Shown piece by piece: positions 8,549 through 18,163 of a DNA stretch of 64,000 nucleotides. The notes under the pieces are model-generated. The model was not told the DNA's origin, searched no databases, and saw only the letters and a list, made by a program, of their open reading frames with translations. The DNA is from an uncultured Helicobacter sp. (GTDB lineage: Bacteria; Campylobacterota; Campylobacteria; Campylobacterales; Helicobacteraceae). Numbering within the stretch: the stretch's first letter is position 1; every line of letters starts with the position of its first letter. A program made the position numbers and the translations under genes. The stretch is from NCBI GenBank assembly GCA_944326445.1, contig CALVDZ010000001.1:186001-250000 (forward strand). The letters run 5' to 3'.

Positions 8549-9970
8549 TCACTCTCCGCAGCGGCACGCGATAGCTGCAGCGATAGCTGCGACGATATCA
8601 TCTGTGTGCTCGCTATGCTCGGGGATTAGTGAATCTATCTTGGTTTCTAAAAATGAAGTATCAAAATCCCCCCGCCTAAAGTCCTTGTCCTTGCAGATAT
8701 TGCGCAAAAATGGGATTGTGGTTTTCACGCCTTTTATGGTGAATTCTTGCAGGGCGCGATCGAGCTTATTGACGGCTAGATCGTAGCTTGAGGCGCGCAC
8801 GATGAGTTTAGCCACCATAGAATCATAAAAGGGCGGTATCACATAGTCTTTATAAATACAGCTATCCACACGCACAAAAGGTCCAAGTGCTGGATAATAA
8901 GTCGTGATTTTGCCCGGATTTGGCACAAAGTCGTTTTTAACATCTTCGGCGTTAATGCGTGCTTCTATCGCATAGCCTTGCGTGCGGATATCGCTCTGTG
9001 TGAGATCGAGGATCTCCCCGCTAGCGATGCGTATCTGTCGCCCGATGAGATCTAGCCCTGTGATTTCCTCAGTGATGCCGTGTTCGACTTGGATACGCGT
9101 ATTCATCTCCATAAAATAGAATCTATTATAATCATCGAGCAAAAACTCCACAGTCCCGGCATTTGTGTAGCCCACCGCCTTGGCTGCTGCTACGGCAGTC
9201 GCGCCCATTCTGCGGCGCAAATCCTCGCTGATAAGCGGGCTAGGCGCGATTTCTATGAGCTTTTGGTGTCGCCGCTGAATGGAGCAATCACGCTCCATTA
9301 GGTGGATCACATTGCCATAATTATCTGCTAAGATCTGAAACTCGATATGGCGCGGATTGCTAATGTATTTTTCCATAAACACATCATCGTTTTTAAAAAA
9401 CGCCATCGCCTCGCGTTTGCAGGCATTAAAGCTCTCTTCCAAATCCCGCTCTTGCGCCACTACGCGGATTCCGCGCCCGCCACCACCAGCACTTGCTTTG
9501 AGGATTATGGGATAGCCGATTTTTTTGGCAATTTGTGCGATTTTGTCCATATTGAGATGGTTGAGCGGTTCAGTGCCCGGGACGATGGGGATACCATTTT
9601 GCTGCATAATCGAGCGCGCTTGGTTTTTGTCCCCCATTTTGGTGATGACTTGGGCATTTGGTCCTATCCACACGAGGTTGGCTTCATAGACTTTGTGTGC
9701 AAAGGCGGCGTTTTCGCTCAAAAATCCATAGCCGGGGTGGATCGCGTCTGCGCCCATTTTGAGCGCGGCTTCTACGATGAGATCGGCATCGAGATACCCA
9801 CGCAGCGGATCGTCGCTGATTTCATAGGATTCATCAGCCATCTTGACATGCATAGAATCCCTATCGGCACGAGAATAAATAGCCACGCTTTGTATATGCA
9901 AATCCCTGCACGCGCGGATAATGCGCACGGCGATTTCGCCACGATTTGCGATGAGAATCTTGCCTAACAT
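8549..9970 (-). CDS. accC: biotin carboxylase subunit of acetyl-CoA carboxylase
   Basis: ATP-grasp enzyme (473 aa) that carboxylates biotin on AccB in fatty acid synthesis. It starts MLGKILIANRGEIAVRIIRA, with HPGYGFLSENA, the glycine-rich ASAGGGGRGIRV loop, ERDCSIQRRHQK and MEMNTRIQVEH. The usual EHPVTE is EHGITE here. The last ~20 residues are an Ala-rich tail that may be lineage-specific. It is the first gene of the minus-strand accC-nnrDE-thiG run. accB is not adjacent. Confidence 0.95.
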   Translation of the reverse strand: MLGKILIANRGEIAVRIIRACRDLHIQSVAIYSRADRDSMHVKMADESYEISDDPLRGYLDADLIVEAALKMGADAIHPGYGFLSENAAFAHKVYEANLVWIGPNAQVITKMGDKNQARSIMQQNGIPIVPGTEPLNHLNMDKIAQIAKKIGYPIILKASAGGGGRGIRVVAQERDLEESFNACKREAMAFFKNDDVFMEKYISNPRHIEFQILADNYGNVIHLMERDCSIQRRHQKLIEIAPSPLISEDLRRRMGATAVAAAKAVGYTNAGTVEFLLDDYNRFYFMEMNTRIQVEHGITEEITGLDLIGRQIRIASGEILDLTQSDIRTQGYAIEARINAEDVKNDFVPNPGKITTYYPALGPFVRVDSCIYKDYVIPPFYDSMVAKLIVRASSYDLAVNKLDRALQEFTIKGVKTTIPFLRNICKDKDFRRGDFDTSFLETKIDSLIPEHSEHTDDIVAAIAAAIACRCGE

Positions 9971-10048
9971 TCCTTATATCCTTGTGTTTTGGGGTGCTTA
10001 GTGGCACATTGTATCTTAGTTTGGTTGTGTTTTGCATTAATTCTTTTG

Positions 10049-10054
10049 TATAAT
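10049..10054 (+). promoter_or_regulatory. -10 box upstream of lolA
   Basis: TATAAT 29 nt before the lolA start, preceded by T-rich DNA as in Campylobacterota housekeeping promoters. It sits in the gap between divergent accC and lolA. Confidence 0.6.
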
Positions 10055-10082
10055 GGCGGGATTATCGCTAAAGGTTAGGGTT

Positions 10083-10646
10083 ATGAAAATATCGTGGAAG
10101 TTGTGCTTGATAATAGGGATTTTTTTAGCAAATGCGCCGCTTTTTGGAGAACAGATTCACAAAAATCTCAAAAGCCTCAAAGCAGATTTTGAGCAAATCA
10201 TCATCACTGAAGATGGCGCGCAGGCGAGCTACTTTGGCACGCTAGAGGCAAAGGCTCCCAATAAGGCAAAATGGATCTATGAGCCACCTATGCAAAAGGA
10301 AGTGTATGTCAATGAGGGCAAAATCAGCGTGTATGAGCCACCGCTAAAGCAAGTGTATATCAGCACGCTTAGCACACAAAGCGATGTGTTTGAGATATTA
10401 GAGAGTGCTAAGCCGGAGTTAGATTCTGAGGGTAAGCCTACTGGGCGATACACCACGACGCTCAATGAGACGCTTTATACTCTCATTTTTGATGATAAAG
10501 GACTGCTACAAGAGATTAGCTATCAAGATTCACTCCAGCAGACTACGCGCATTGTCTTTAGCGGGCATATACTCAATCCAAAGATTGATGATGGGGTTTT
10601 TGTCTTTACTCCACCTAGAGGCGTGGATGTGATCGTGGCAAAATGA
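10083..10646 (+). CDS. lolA: outer-membrane lipoprotein carrier protein
   Basis: Periplasmic chaperone (187 aa) that ferries lipoproteins from the LolCDE transporter to the outer membrane. The N-terminus MKISWKLCLIIGIFLANAPL is a signal peptide cut near LFG-EQ. The mature part has the LolA pattern LKADFEQ, GTLEAKAPNKAKWIYE and a final VFVFTPPRGVDVI. The start is ATG 10083; an upstream in-frame ATG at 10053 overlaps the promoter and would spoil the signal peptide. Confidence 0.9.
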   Translation: MKISWKLCLIIGIFLANAPLFGEQIHKNLKSLKADFEQIIITEDGAQASYFGTLEAKAPNKAKWIYEPPMQKEVYVNEGKISVYEPPLKQVYISTLSTQSDVFEILESAKPELDSEGKPTGRYTTTLNETLYTLIFDDKGLLQEISYQDSLQQTTRIVFSGHILNPKIDDGVFVFTPPRGVDVIVAK

Positions 10647-10759
10647 GATTGCGTATTTATATTGAAAGAATGCGCGACAATCTGATAGAATCTAAAAGCA
10701 TATCTTAAGACTTAAAGCCTCTTAAAGTAGGGCTTGTAAATTACGCACAAAGGGCAAGT

Positions 10760-11029
10760 ATGAGCAGTATCAAAACCATCACGCTAGCGACTATTTATGA
10801 AAACCAAGGGCTAAAAGAAGACGCGCTAAAAATCTATCAAGATATTTTAGAGCTCCAGCCAGATAATGAGGAGGCGCGGCTAGGTGTGGCGCGCCTAAGC
10901 AGCAATCCCGCGCACTCTCTTATAGATTCTAGCTCTCTGGCAGATCCCAAATGGCTAGAGGTGTTTAATCATCTCTCAGACTTAGAGCAAAACAAAAAAT
11001 TCCAAGAATGGCTACTGCAATGGAACTAA
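10760..11029 (+). CDS. small TPR-like protein, unknown function
   Basis: An 89-aa acidic protein. The first half (ATIYENQGLKEDALKIYQDI, then LQPDNEEARLG) fits one tetratricopeptide repeat, suggesting protein binding. No catalytic motif is visible. It ends 22 nt inside the next gene, so the two are probably translated together. Confidence 0.75.
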   Translation: MSSIKTITLATIYENQGLKEDALKIYQDILELQPDNEEARLGVARLSSNPAHSLIDSSSLADPKWLEVFNHLSDLEQNKKFQEWLLQWN

Positions 11030-11577
11030 AAGACATTATCCTAGAGACAATCAACACGCTTGAGAGCGATGTGCGCGAGGGCAAGGAATTACGCGCAGGA
11101 GATTCTCTAAAGAGTGATGAGGCAAGCAAATCTAGCGCACAGGAGCGAGAGGGAGCGCACTTAGCGCAATCTAGCGCACCCTATGAGGCATCGCTAGAGA
11201 ATCTAAGCGCGATGTTTGAGCATTTAGGTGGGCGCTCAGGCGCGCAGGATTCTAAGGATTTGGACAAAAGGGCACCAAAGGACGCGCTACAAACGCCCAA
11301 AAATCCCCCAAATCCCTTGCTAGATTCTAAAACGCGTCTAAAGCCATCAATGCTTTCAGTGATTAATGAATCCCACAATACCCAAGCCCTAAGCGATGAG
11401 AGGACATTTTTAAAGCTTTTGCAAGATCGCTTGCTCGTGCTCTTTGAGGGTTTGGGTATGCCCGATAAAGATTCTCAAAAACTCACAATGGTGTTAAATT
11501 TTTTGCAATATCAGCTAAGCGTAGTCGCTAAGAGACTAGAAAATCTCGAGGAGAGAGACAAAAGCAATAGAGAGTAG
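11008..11577 (+). CDS. CiaD-like protein
   Basis: A 189-aa protein with a helical N-terminus, a disordered Ser/Asp/Lys-rich middle (~25-125) and a conserved-looking C-terminal helix pair, KLLQDRLLVLFEGLGMPD and LNFLQYQLSVVAKRLENLEE. This resembles the C-terminus of Campylobacter CiaD (Cj0788), an effector-like protein, but the match is from memory and the function is uncertain. ATG 11020 is an alternative start. The middle contains several AGATTCT-derived LDS motifs. Confidence 0.6.
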   Translation: MATAMELKDIILETINTLESDVREGKELRAGDSLKSDEASKSSAQEREGAHLAQSSAPYEASLENLSAMFEHLGGRSGAQDSKDLDKRAPKDALQTPKNPPNPLLDSKTRLKPSMLSVINESHNTQALSDERTFLKLLQDRLLVLFEGLGMPDKDSQKLTMVLNFLQYQLSVVAKRLENLEERDKSNRE

Positions 11578-11628
11578 GGCAATATAGGGGAGCAAGGCGA
11601 TACACAAAATAAGGCAAGGAGTGAAGCA

Positions 11629-13872
11629 ATGCAGGAAGCAAAGCCAATGAGCACAGAGCAGATTGAGAGAGTAAAAAGCTATTTGCTAGATAATGATGAA
11701 ATGCTCGCCCTCGTGTATGTGTGCGATGAAGCCCTCCTGCCCCAATTTAGCCAAACGCAGGTTATGCAGGAGTTTTTTGCGGAGTTTTTTGGAGATGTGC
11801 CTAGCGCGCAGGATTTGCACGCGCTTAAAGGTTTGCTCACACCCGCACTCACGCAGCCCCTTTATGCCAAGCTCATAGGGCATTTTTGGGCATTGTGCGA
11901 GGCGCAAGTGATCACCAAGGCGTATTTTCATCATCTGTTGTTATCCCTCCACGCGCACAAGGCGGATTTATCCACACAGACTAAAACCCAATCCACCCAC
12001 ACAGATCTCACGCGCACCCACGCTGATATGGAGGAGTTTTATCACACTCTTCAAGGATTCTGCACGCAAGATTCACACACACAAGCCCTGCACAGAATCT
12101 GGCACAATGCAAGGGAGCAAAAGTTTTCTATCGGCGTTACGGGCGTGCTAAGTGCGGGTAAGAGCACCTTTTTGAACGCCCTGCTTGGCGAGGAGATACT
12201 CGGAAGCTCCACAATCCCAGAGACTGCCAATCTCACGGTGCTCCAATACGCCCATACTCAATACGCCAAAGTGCATTTTTGGAATCTTTGCGAGTGGGAG
12301 GAGATCCTTGCGGATTCACACACCGATGAGGGGCTTAGGCGGTTTGTGCAGCAAACCCAGAGCACCTTTGGGGATAGCCTCTCACGCTATATCACTAAAG
12401 AGGGCATAAGCCAGCATATCGAGCTAAGCGAGCTTAGCACCTACACTTCTGCTAATCACGCGAGCAAATTGTGCAATCTCATTAAAAAAGTCGAGCTTTT
12501 CACGCCCTTAAAGTTCCTGCAAGGGGGCGTGCATATCGTCGATACGCCCGGGCTAGACGATCCTATCACTAAGCGCGAGGAGATCACAAAGGAGTATATT
12601 AGGGATTGTGATTTGCTCATACACCTTATGAATGCTAGTTGCGCCGCGACGCAAGTGGATGTGGATTTTATCCTAGAGACGCTTTTAGAGCGCAATATCT
12701 CGCGGCTGCTCGTTGTCCTCACGCGCGCTGATCTCATCACACCAGATGAGCTGCACCAAAGCCTGCAATACACCAAGCAAAGCCTGCAAAATGCGATTGT
12801 AAAAATCTCCCAGAGCCTAGATTCTCACGCGATCCTCTCGCGCATTACCTTTTTGCCCATCTCTAGCTACAACGCCCTGCTAGCTCGCACGCAGCCAGAC
12901 TCCGCCCCAATGCCCCTAGAGCAAACGGGGATTTTGGCGATTGAGGAGTATCTCGACACAATGCTACTAGGCGAAAACAGCCTCAAAGCGCGCGATATCG
13001 CCTATCTTTGCCTAAAATCCTTTGCGGGCATTGCCTACGAGCTCGCGCACGATTTGTCTTTAGAATCTAAGATTTTAAATGCCAGCAAAGAGGAGCTAGA
13101 GGAGTTTATCAGCCTAGAGCGCGCCCAAATGCAGTCCTTGCGCGAGCACTCTGCGCGTATCTCCCAAGCCATTATGGACAAAAACACCGAGCTTGAAGGC
13201 ACGCTAAAACTCCTCAATGACTTCATCACTATGTCGCTCCAAACCTCCCAAGACAGGCTAAAAGAGCGCGTTGTCCAAAACATCGCCTATGCTAAGAAGC
13301 AAAACCGCACTATGCCAAGAGAGGATTTGTATGAGCTTTTTAGCATCGCGCTTAAAGACATTTTTACTGACATCACGCGCGAGTATAAATACAAGCTCAA
13401 TACCAAAATCACACATCTTATCCAAGAGGTGCGCAGCGAGGTGCAGGAGGCTTGCCCTAGTGTGGATTTTGTGCACACTCCGCCGAGCTTTAGCTTCTAT
13501 GCCAAAGACGAGCAGATCGCGCATTTTGTGCATACGCTAAGCGATGAGGTGTTTGGGCTTAGTGGCTCTAGCGCGCTTGCCAGCAAGCTAGATTCTGTAT
13601 TTAGTCAGACTTTTGCGCGCTTTAGTGAGCTTATTTTTAGCAAATCCGAGCATACCAAAGAGGGACTTTTGGAGTTTTTTGGGGGGATTGCCCAAGCAAT
13701 CACGCAGGATTTCCAAACCCAAATCACGCACAAGGAGCAGGCACTCCAAAAAGCCCTCCTGCAGTTTGAGCAAAGCAACAACCAAGAGACAAAAAACGCC
13801 CTCGCGCAAAAGCTAGATTCTATCACGCAGCTAAAAGAGCGCATCGTGCGGGCTTATAAGGAGTTAGAATGA
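11629..13872 (+). CDS. dynamin-like GTPase (first of a pair)
   Basis: A 747-aa bacterial dynamin-like protein. The G1 loop GVLSAGKSTFLNALLG is near residue 171, a G2 Thr (PETANLT) near 200, G3 DTPGLDD near 304 and G4 TRAD near 364. A helical stalk rich in Gln and Glu follows, with no clear transmembrane span. AAGGAG lies 7 nt upstream of the ATG. It overlaps the next dynamin gene by 4 nt. This matches the C. jejuni Cj0411/Cj0412 pair, whose products form a tethering complex that binds membranes; membrane remodelling is inferred from family. Confidence 0.88.
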   Translation: MQEAKPMSTEQIERVKSYLLDNDEMLALVYVCDEALLPQFSQTQVMQEFFAEFFGDVPSAQDLHALKGLLTPALTQPLYAKLIGHFWALCEAQVITKAYFHHLLLSLHAHKADLSTQTKTQSTHTDLTRTHADMEEFYHTLQGFCTQDSHTQALHRIWHNAREQKFSIGVTGVLSAGKSTFLNALLGEEILGSSTIPETANLTVLQYAHTQYAKVHFWNLCEWEEILADSHTDEGLRRFVQQTQSTFGDSLSRYITKEGISQHIELSELSTYTSANHASKLCNLIKKVELFTPLKFLQGGVHIVDTPGLDDPITKREEITKEYIRDCDLLIHLMNASCAATQVDVDFILETLLERNISRLLVVLTRADLITPDELHQSLQYTKQSLQNAIVKISQSLDSHAILSRITFLPISSYNALLARTQPDSAPMPLEQTGILAIEEYLDTMLLGENSLKARDIAYLCLKSFAGIAYELAHDLSLESKILNASKEELEEFISLERAQMQSLREHSARISQAIMDKNTELEGTLKLLNDFITMSLQTSQDRLKERVVQNIAYAKKQNRTMPREDLYELFSIALKDIFTDITREYKYKLNTKITHLIQEVRSEVQEACPSVDFVHTPPSFSFYAKDEQIAHFVHTLSDEVFGLSGSSALASKLDSVFSQTFARFSELIFSKSEHTKEGLLEFFGGIAQAITQDFQTQITHKEQALQKALLQFEQSNNQETKNALAQKLDSITQLKERIVRAYKELE

Positions 13873-15692
13873 GCATCTTACAAGACTTCATCGCCCAATT
13901 TAGCGCGCTTAGATACCAAAACCCCCTAGCCCAAAAAATCCTAGCCACACGCGCGCTACTTAGTCAGCATTTCGCGCTAGATTCTGCGGATATGAGCAAG
14001 TTTGACAAGCTCCTATCCGAGCTCAATGCACCGCTCAAAGTCGCGGTGATAGGGCAGTTTTCTAGTGGTAAGAGCACATTTTTAAACGCCCTGCTTGGCG
14101 AGGAGATACTCCCTAGTGGGATTATCCCGCTGACTTCTAAGGTGTGCGAGATAGGCTATGGAGAGAATCTCCACCTAGAGATTTTTTACAAAGACGGCAC
14201 GCACAGCTTTGCGCCGCTAGATTTTTTGGAGCGAGCAGATCCGCTCATCAATGCCCAAATCAGCCACTACAAGCTTTTCGCGCCCCTGCCACTTTTGCAA
14301 GAAATCACATTTTTGGACACGCCCGGCTTTAACTCCCAAAACCAAGAGGATACTGAGGTTAGCAACGCAATCCTGCAAGAAGTCGATGGAATCATTTGGG
14401 TGAGCCTCATTGATAATGTGGGCAAAAACAGCGAGCGCGAGATTCTGTATAACCACATCCGACATTATCGCGCCAAAAGCCTCTGCGTGCTCAACCAAAA
14501 AGACAGGCTAAAAAACGCCGCCGAGATTGAGACAAGCCTCAACTACGCTAGGGAAGCCTTTAGCGGGATTTTTGAGGAGATTATCGCCATTTCTGCCAAA
14601 AACGCTCTAAGCGCGAAGACTCAATCTAACAGCCAGAGGGCACAGCAGCTCTATGAGGATTCTGCGATTGTGGAGGTGTTTGAGTTTCTCCACACGCACC
14701 TTATGCCCCAAAAGGCTCAAAACAAAGAGCACAGGACACTCTATGCCCTGCGCGCTTTGGTGCTGAAGTATTATCGGCGTTTGCATATCCCACAGATTTA
14801 TCTTAGGAGGCTAGAGGGGATTTTGGAGGGCTATGGCGCGCTAGATTCTATGCAGGCACAGGCTCTAAATGCCCAATCCCAGCAGCTTTTCTCGCTTTTA
14901 GAATCCCGCCTGCTCACGCTCACACAGCAGATTTTTAGCGAGATTACGCGTGTCACAATGACTTTTAGCAAATCCGCCAAAAACGCCTTAGGCTTAAAAA
15001 CCACGCAAATGTATGAAAAGGAAGTGTATGTGCTGCCTCTAGATTCTGTGCTCAATGCCCTGCAGCGGCAGGATAGCCCGCTCATAGCAGAATGGCACAA
15101 GCTCTTTTTGGCACTCAAGCAGTTTGGAGTGGAGTTTGTGCGCGAGATCCCAAGTTTTGGCGAGCTTTTGCAGGAGTGGGAGAAGCAGGCTCTAGGCACG
15201 CACCCTAGGGGCACGCCGCTATTTTTGCCCTATGTGCTAAGCCTGCCGGTGCATTTGCAGGAGTGGCTCGTGCAAACCCACACTATCGCGCTTGATTTTA
15301 GCTCCGCAATGGATAGGATTAGCTCATCGCTGCACGCCCACACGCACGAGCTCGCACAGCTTTTGGACAAAACGCTCAAAAACGCCATCAAGCTCGTGTG
15401 CTTGGAGCTAGATTCTAAGATCACTAAGGGAGTGCAAGCCTACCAAAAGGATAGCCAGAGATTCCCCCTCTATGAGCCGAGTATGGAGAATATCCGCGAT
15501 ATGCTACAAAGCGCGATAGGGCTTGAATACTATCAGGAGCGACTTTTTTTGCACAACAACATCGCCAAAGCCCTCGTGCGTGAGATAGAATCTACGCTTG
15601 CAAGCGTGCGCGAGGAGCATTTAGAGAGACTAAGGGCATTGATGGCACGCAATGATGAGATTCTTGGGGCGTTGAAGTTGGTTATGAAGTGA
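13869..15692 (+). CDS. dynamin-like GTPase (second of a pair)
   Basis: A 607-aa partner of the preceding GTPase. G1 is GQFSSGKSTFLNALLG near residue 61, G3 DTPGFNS near 149 and G4 NQKD near 208, followed by a long helical region. ATGA overlap with the upstream gene indicates coupled translation in fixed ratio. A stretch of 27 bases just after the P-loop is identical to the partner gene, although the proteins are otherwise divergent. Confidence 0.88.
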   Translation: MSILQDFIAQFSALRYQNPLAQKILATRALLSQHFALDSADMSKFDKLLSELNAPLKVAVIGQFSSGKSTFLNALLGEEILPSGIIPLTSKVCEIGYGENLHLEIFYKDGTHSFAPLDFLERADPLINAQISHYKLFAPLPLLQEITFLDTPGFNSQNQEDTEVSNAILQEVDGIIWVSLIDNVGKNSEREILYNHIRHYRAKSLCVLNQKDRLKNAAEIETSLNYAREAFSGIFEEIIAISAKNALSAKTQSNSQRAQQLYEDSAIVEVFEFLHTHLMPQKAQNKEHRTLYALRALVLKYYRRLHIPQIYLRRLEGILEGYGALDSMQAQALNAQSQQLFSLLESRLLTLTQQIFSEITRVTMTFSKSAKNALGLKTTQMYEKEVYVLPLDSVLNALQRQDSPLIAEWHKLFLALKQFGVEFVREIPSFGELLQEWEKQALGTHPRGTPLFLPYVLSLPVHLQEWLVQTHTIALDFSSAMDRISSSLHAHTHELAQLLDKTLKNAIKLVCLELDSKITKGVQAYQKDSQRFPLYEPSMENIRDMLQSAIGLEYYQERLFLHNNIAKALVREIESTLASVREEHLERLRALMARNDEILGALKLVMK

Positions 15693-15754
15693 TATTGTGC
15701 CTTGAGTGATAAAGGAAATTCGTCTCTCCCACGGGAAAACGGCTCCTTGGGTAA

Positions 15755-15854
15755 TCATTGCGTAGATTTGGCGGGTTTGGGGGAGTAGTCATTACCTATG
15801 AGGTAACTCCTACCCCCGCACCCGCCAAAAACTCCACAAACACCACCGCAATGA
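15755..15854. repeat. large imperfect hairpin after the dynamin operon
   Basis: Nested inverted repeat. The outer arms are TCATTGCG (15755-15762) and CGCAATGA (15847-15854). The middle arms are TTTGGCGGGT...GGGGGAG and CTCC...CCCCCGCACCCGCCAAA. The inner arms are TTACC and GGTAA. It could act as a terminator or be a mobile palindromic element. It does not share the R1 or R2 cores. Confidence 0.6.
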
Positions 15855-15865
15855 CTAGTTTTTTT

Positions 15866-16418
15866 TGTTTGCAGTGGTGAGCTTATAGAATCCACACCGC
15901 GCCAAGAGGGCAAGCCAAGCGCGGAATTTAAAGAAAATAGAGAATCTAAGAAAGGCTTAGAATCTAGTCTAACAGAATCTCAAGCAGATTCAGAATCTAG
16001 CCCCACAGATTCTGAAGCCATTACTCTAAAAGAGATTCTAAGCAACGCACAAAGACAGAATCTACAAAGTTTCCCATAGATTCACAAACGCATAACTAAG
16101 ATTCACATAAGACAGATTCTAAAATATCACAGAATCTAGCGCGGATTTAGAGGCGATTACAGAATACAACGCGGAGATTCTGAAAAATAAAAAATACACA
16201 ATCCAAGTGGCGCAGAATCTACGCAATTCCTCGCAGATTTTCGCACACGGAGTCTAGGGGGCACGGAATTTAAGGCATTTACAGAATCTAGCCCGATAGA
16301 TTCACAAACACACAACCAAGCTCCAAACAACGCGGATTCTAAACAGCGCACAAAGACAGAATCTAAGCCCAAAAAGCTTACAGAAATCCCTACCACAGAG
16401 AAAACCAAAGCAGATTGA
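15866..16418 (+). pseudogene. decayed low-complexity Ser/Glu-rich coding remnant
   Basis: No intact gene, but three consecutive stretches read as the same kind of hydrophilic protein in shifting frames. The first is GELIESTPRQEGKPSAEF.. to TAG 16077. Next comes SADLEAITEYNAEILKNKK.. to TAG near 16255. The last is EFKAFTESSPIDSQTHNQAP.. to TGA 16418. The codons are dominated by GAATCT and GATTCT (Glu-Ser, Asp-Ser). A similar fragment (CACACCG..AAGAGGGCAAGCCAAGC) recurs near 36.4 kb. Decay of a repetitive gene is my interpretation. Confidence 0.4.
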
Positions 16419-16500
16419 GGCTAACCCTGCGCAATCTGATCCCATAGATTTTGCTATCTACAAAACCAAACGCCATAGAATCTAAAAGTAGCGACGAGAT

Positions 16501-16782
16501 CTAGTGCCCCTCATAGCTCTTTAAAATCTCACACGACTTGCGATTGTTTTGGAAAAAACATTCCTCTTGGAGCTGATTTGGTGTTGGCTTTTCTTGCTGC
16601 TCTTTGGCTTTGTTGGCGCGGTATTGCTTCATCTCAAAGTGGTTAGAGACATACACAACGACGCAAATAAGCACGATGAGCGCGATATTGACGCCATTTA
16701 GGGGCATTCTGCCACAAAACCCACATCGTCTTTTAGAATCCCTTTGAGCCCCCCTCTTGCTATCCCTTTTGGTATCCCTCAT
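16501..16782 (-). CDS. small membrane protein of unknown function
   Basis: ATG 16782 with GGGAGTGAAA just upstream gives 93 aa: a basic N-terminus with a CGFC pair, one transmembrane helix (NIALIVLICVVVYVSNHF), then a charged periplasmic or cytoplasmic tail with two cysteines (EECFF, KSCEI). A longer frame from 16875 lacks a better ribosome binding site. I do not recognise the family. Confidence 0.6.
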   Translation of the reverse strand: MRDTKRDSKRGAQRDSKRRCGFCGRMPLNGVNIALIVLICVVVYVSNHFEMKQYRANKAKEQQEKPTPNQLQEECFFQNNRKSCEILKSYEGH

Positions 16783-16933
16783 TTTCACTCCCTGCGCAAA
16801 TTTTGGGAATTGTAGCGTGTTTTTTGCCCCAAGGCAACTCCTTGCTAATCTTGCTAAAACTTTAAGCATTTTCATTTTATGATTGCACTTTCTTTTCTCC
16901 CGACAAATCTTAGACTAATGGTAAGGATTGGTA

Positions 16934-18142
16934 ATGCTGATTGTGCAAAAATACGGCGGCACGAGTATGGGTGGGTGCGAGCGGATAGAAAATGTCGCGC
17001 AGCGCGTCCTACACACCCTAGAGCGCCACAAATGCGGATTAGTCGTCGTCGTCTCGGCGATGAGTGGGCAGACAGATACGCTGCTAGAATACGCGCATTT
17101 TTTCTCCTCTCTCCCAAACACGCGCGAGGTGGATATGCTCCTTAGCTCCGGGGAGCGTGTCAGCAGCGCACTCCTTGCCATCGCGTTAGAATCTAAAGGC
17201 ATCAAGGCAATATCCCTAAGCGGGCGCGGTGCGGGGATTATCACAGAGGATACGCACACCAAAGCGCGTATCAAGCATATCGATACGACGACTATCAATC
17301 GCCTTTTACAAGAGGGCTATGTCGTAGTGGTGGCGGGCTTTCAGGGTGTTACCCAAAAGGGCGAGGTGACCACGCTTGGGCGCGGCGGGAGCGATCTCTC
17401 GGCGGTGGCTCTAGCGGGCGCGCTCAATGCGGATTTGTGCGAGATTTACACCGATGTCGATGGGATCTACACCACCGATCCGCGCATAGAATCTAAAGCC
17501 AAAAAAATCGATAAGATCAGCTATGATGAAATGCTAGAGCTCGCGTCTATGGGGGCTAAAGTGCTGCTTAATCGCTCCGTAGAGCTCGCAAAAAAACTCA
17601 AAGTAAAACTCGTCTCGCGCAGCTCGTTTTCTGCGAGTGAGGGGACATTGATAACAGATGAGGAGGATATTATGGAAAAACCCATCGTCAGTGGCGTGGC
17701 ACTAGACAAAAATCAAGCTAGGGTGAGCATAGCCGATGTGCTCGATCGCCCCGGGATTGCCGCAGAGATTTTTGGCGCGCTTGCAGAGGCAAATATCAAT
17801 GTGGATATGATCGTCCAAACTATCGGCAGAGACGGCAAGACAGATATCGACTTCACAATCCCACAAACCGAAGTCGAGCTTGCTAAAAAAGTCCTAGAGT
17901 GCTTCAAAAAAGATGTCCAAAGCATCGAGTATGACTGCGATATCGCCAAAGTCTCTATCGTGGGCGTGGGTATGAAATCCCATAGCGGCGTGGCAAGTAT
18001 CGCGTTTAAGGCGTTGGCAAAGGAAAATATCAACATTATGATGATTGGCACGAGCGAGATAAAAATCTCTATGATTGTAAATATCAAATACGCCGAGCTA
18101 GCGGTGCGCACGCTGCACGATGTGTATGCGCTTGATAAATAA
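16934..18142 (+). CDS. lysC: aspartokinase
   Basis: Phosphorylates aspartate for the lysine (diaminopimelate), threonine and methionine pathways; 402 aa. The N-terminal kinase domain has VQKYGGTSMGG, SSGERVSSALLA, TTLGRGGSDLSAVALA and TDVDGIYTTDPR. Two ACT domains follow, for likely lysine or threonine feedback control. AAGGA lies 7 nt before ATG 16934. It heads the lysC-hobA-holB-folP cluster, the same order as in H. pylori. Confidence 0.95.
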   Translation: MLIVQKYGGTSMGGCERIENVAQRVLHTLERHKCGLVVVVSAMSGQTDTLLEYAHFFSSLPNTREVDMLLSSGERVSSALLAIALESKGIKAISLSGRGAGIITEDTHTKARIKHIDTTTINRLLQEGYVVVVAGFQGVTQKGEVTTLGRGGSDLSAVALAGALNADLCEIYTDVDGIYTTDPRIESKAKKIDKISYDEMLELASMGAKVLLNRSVELAKKLKVKLVSRSSFSASEGTLITDEEDIMEKPIVSGVALDKNQARVSIADVLDRPGIAAEIFGALAEANINVDMIVQTIGRDGKTDIDFTIPQTEVELAKKVLECFKKDVQSIEYDCDIAKVSIVGVGMKSHSGVASIAFKALAKENINIMMIGTSEIKISMIVNIKYAELAVRTLHDVYALDK

Positions 18143-18163
18143 AACTCACAGAATCTAGAATCT

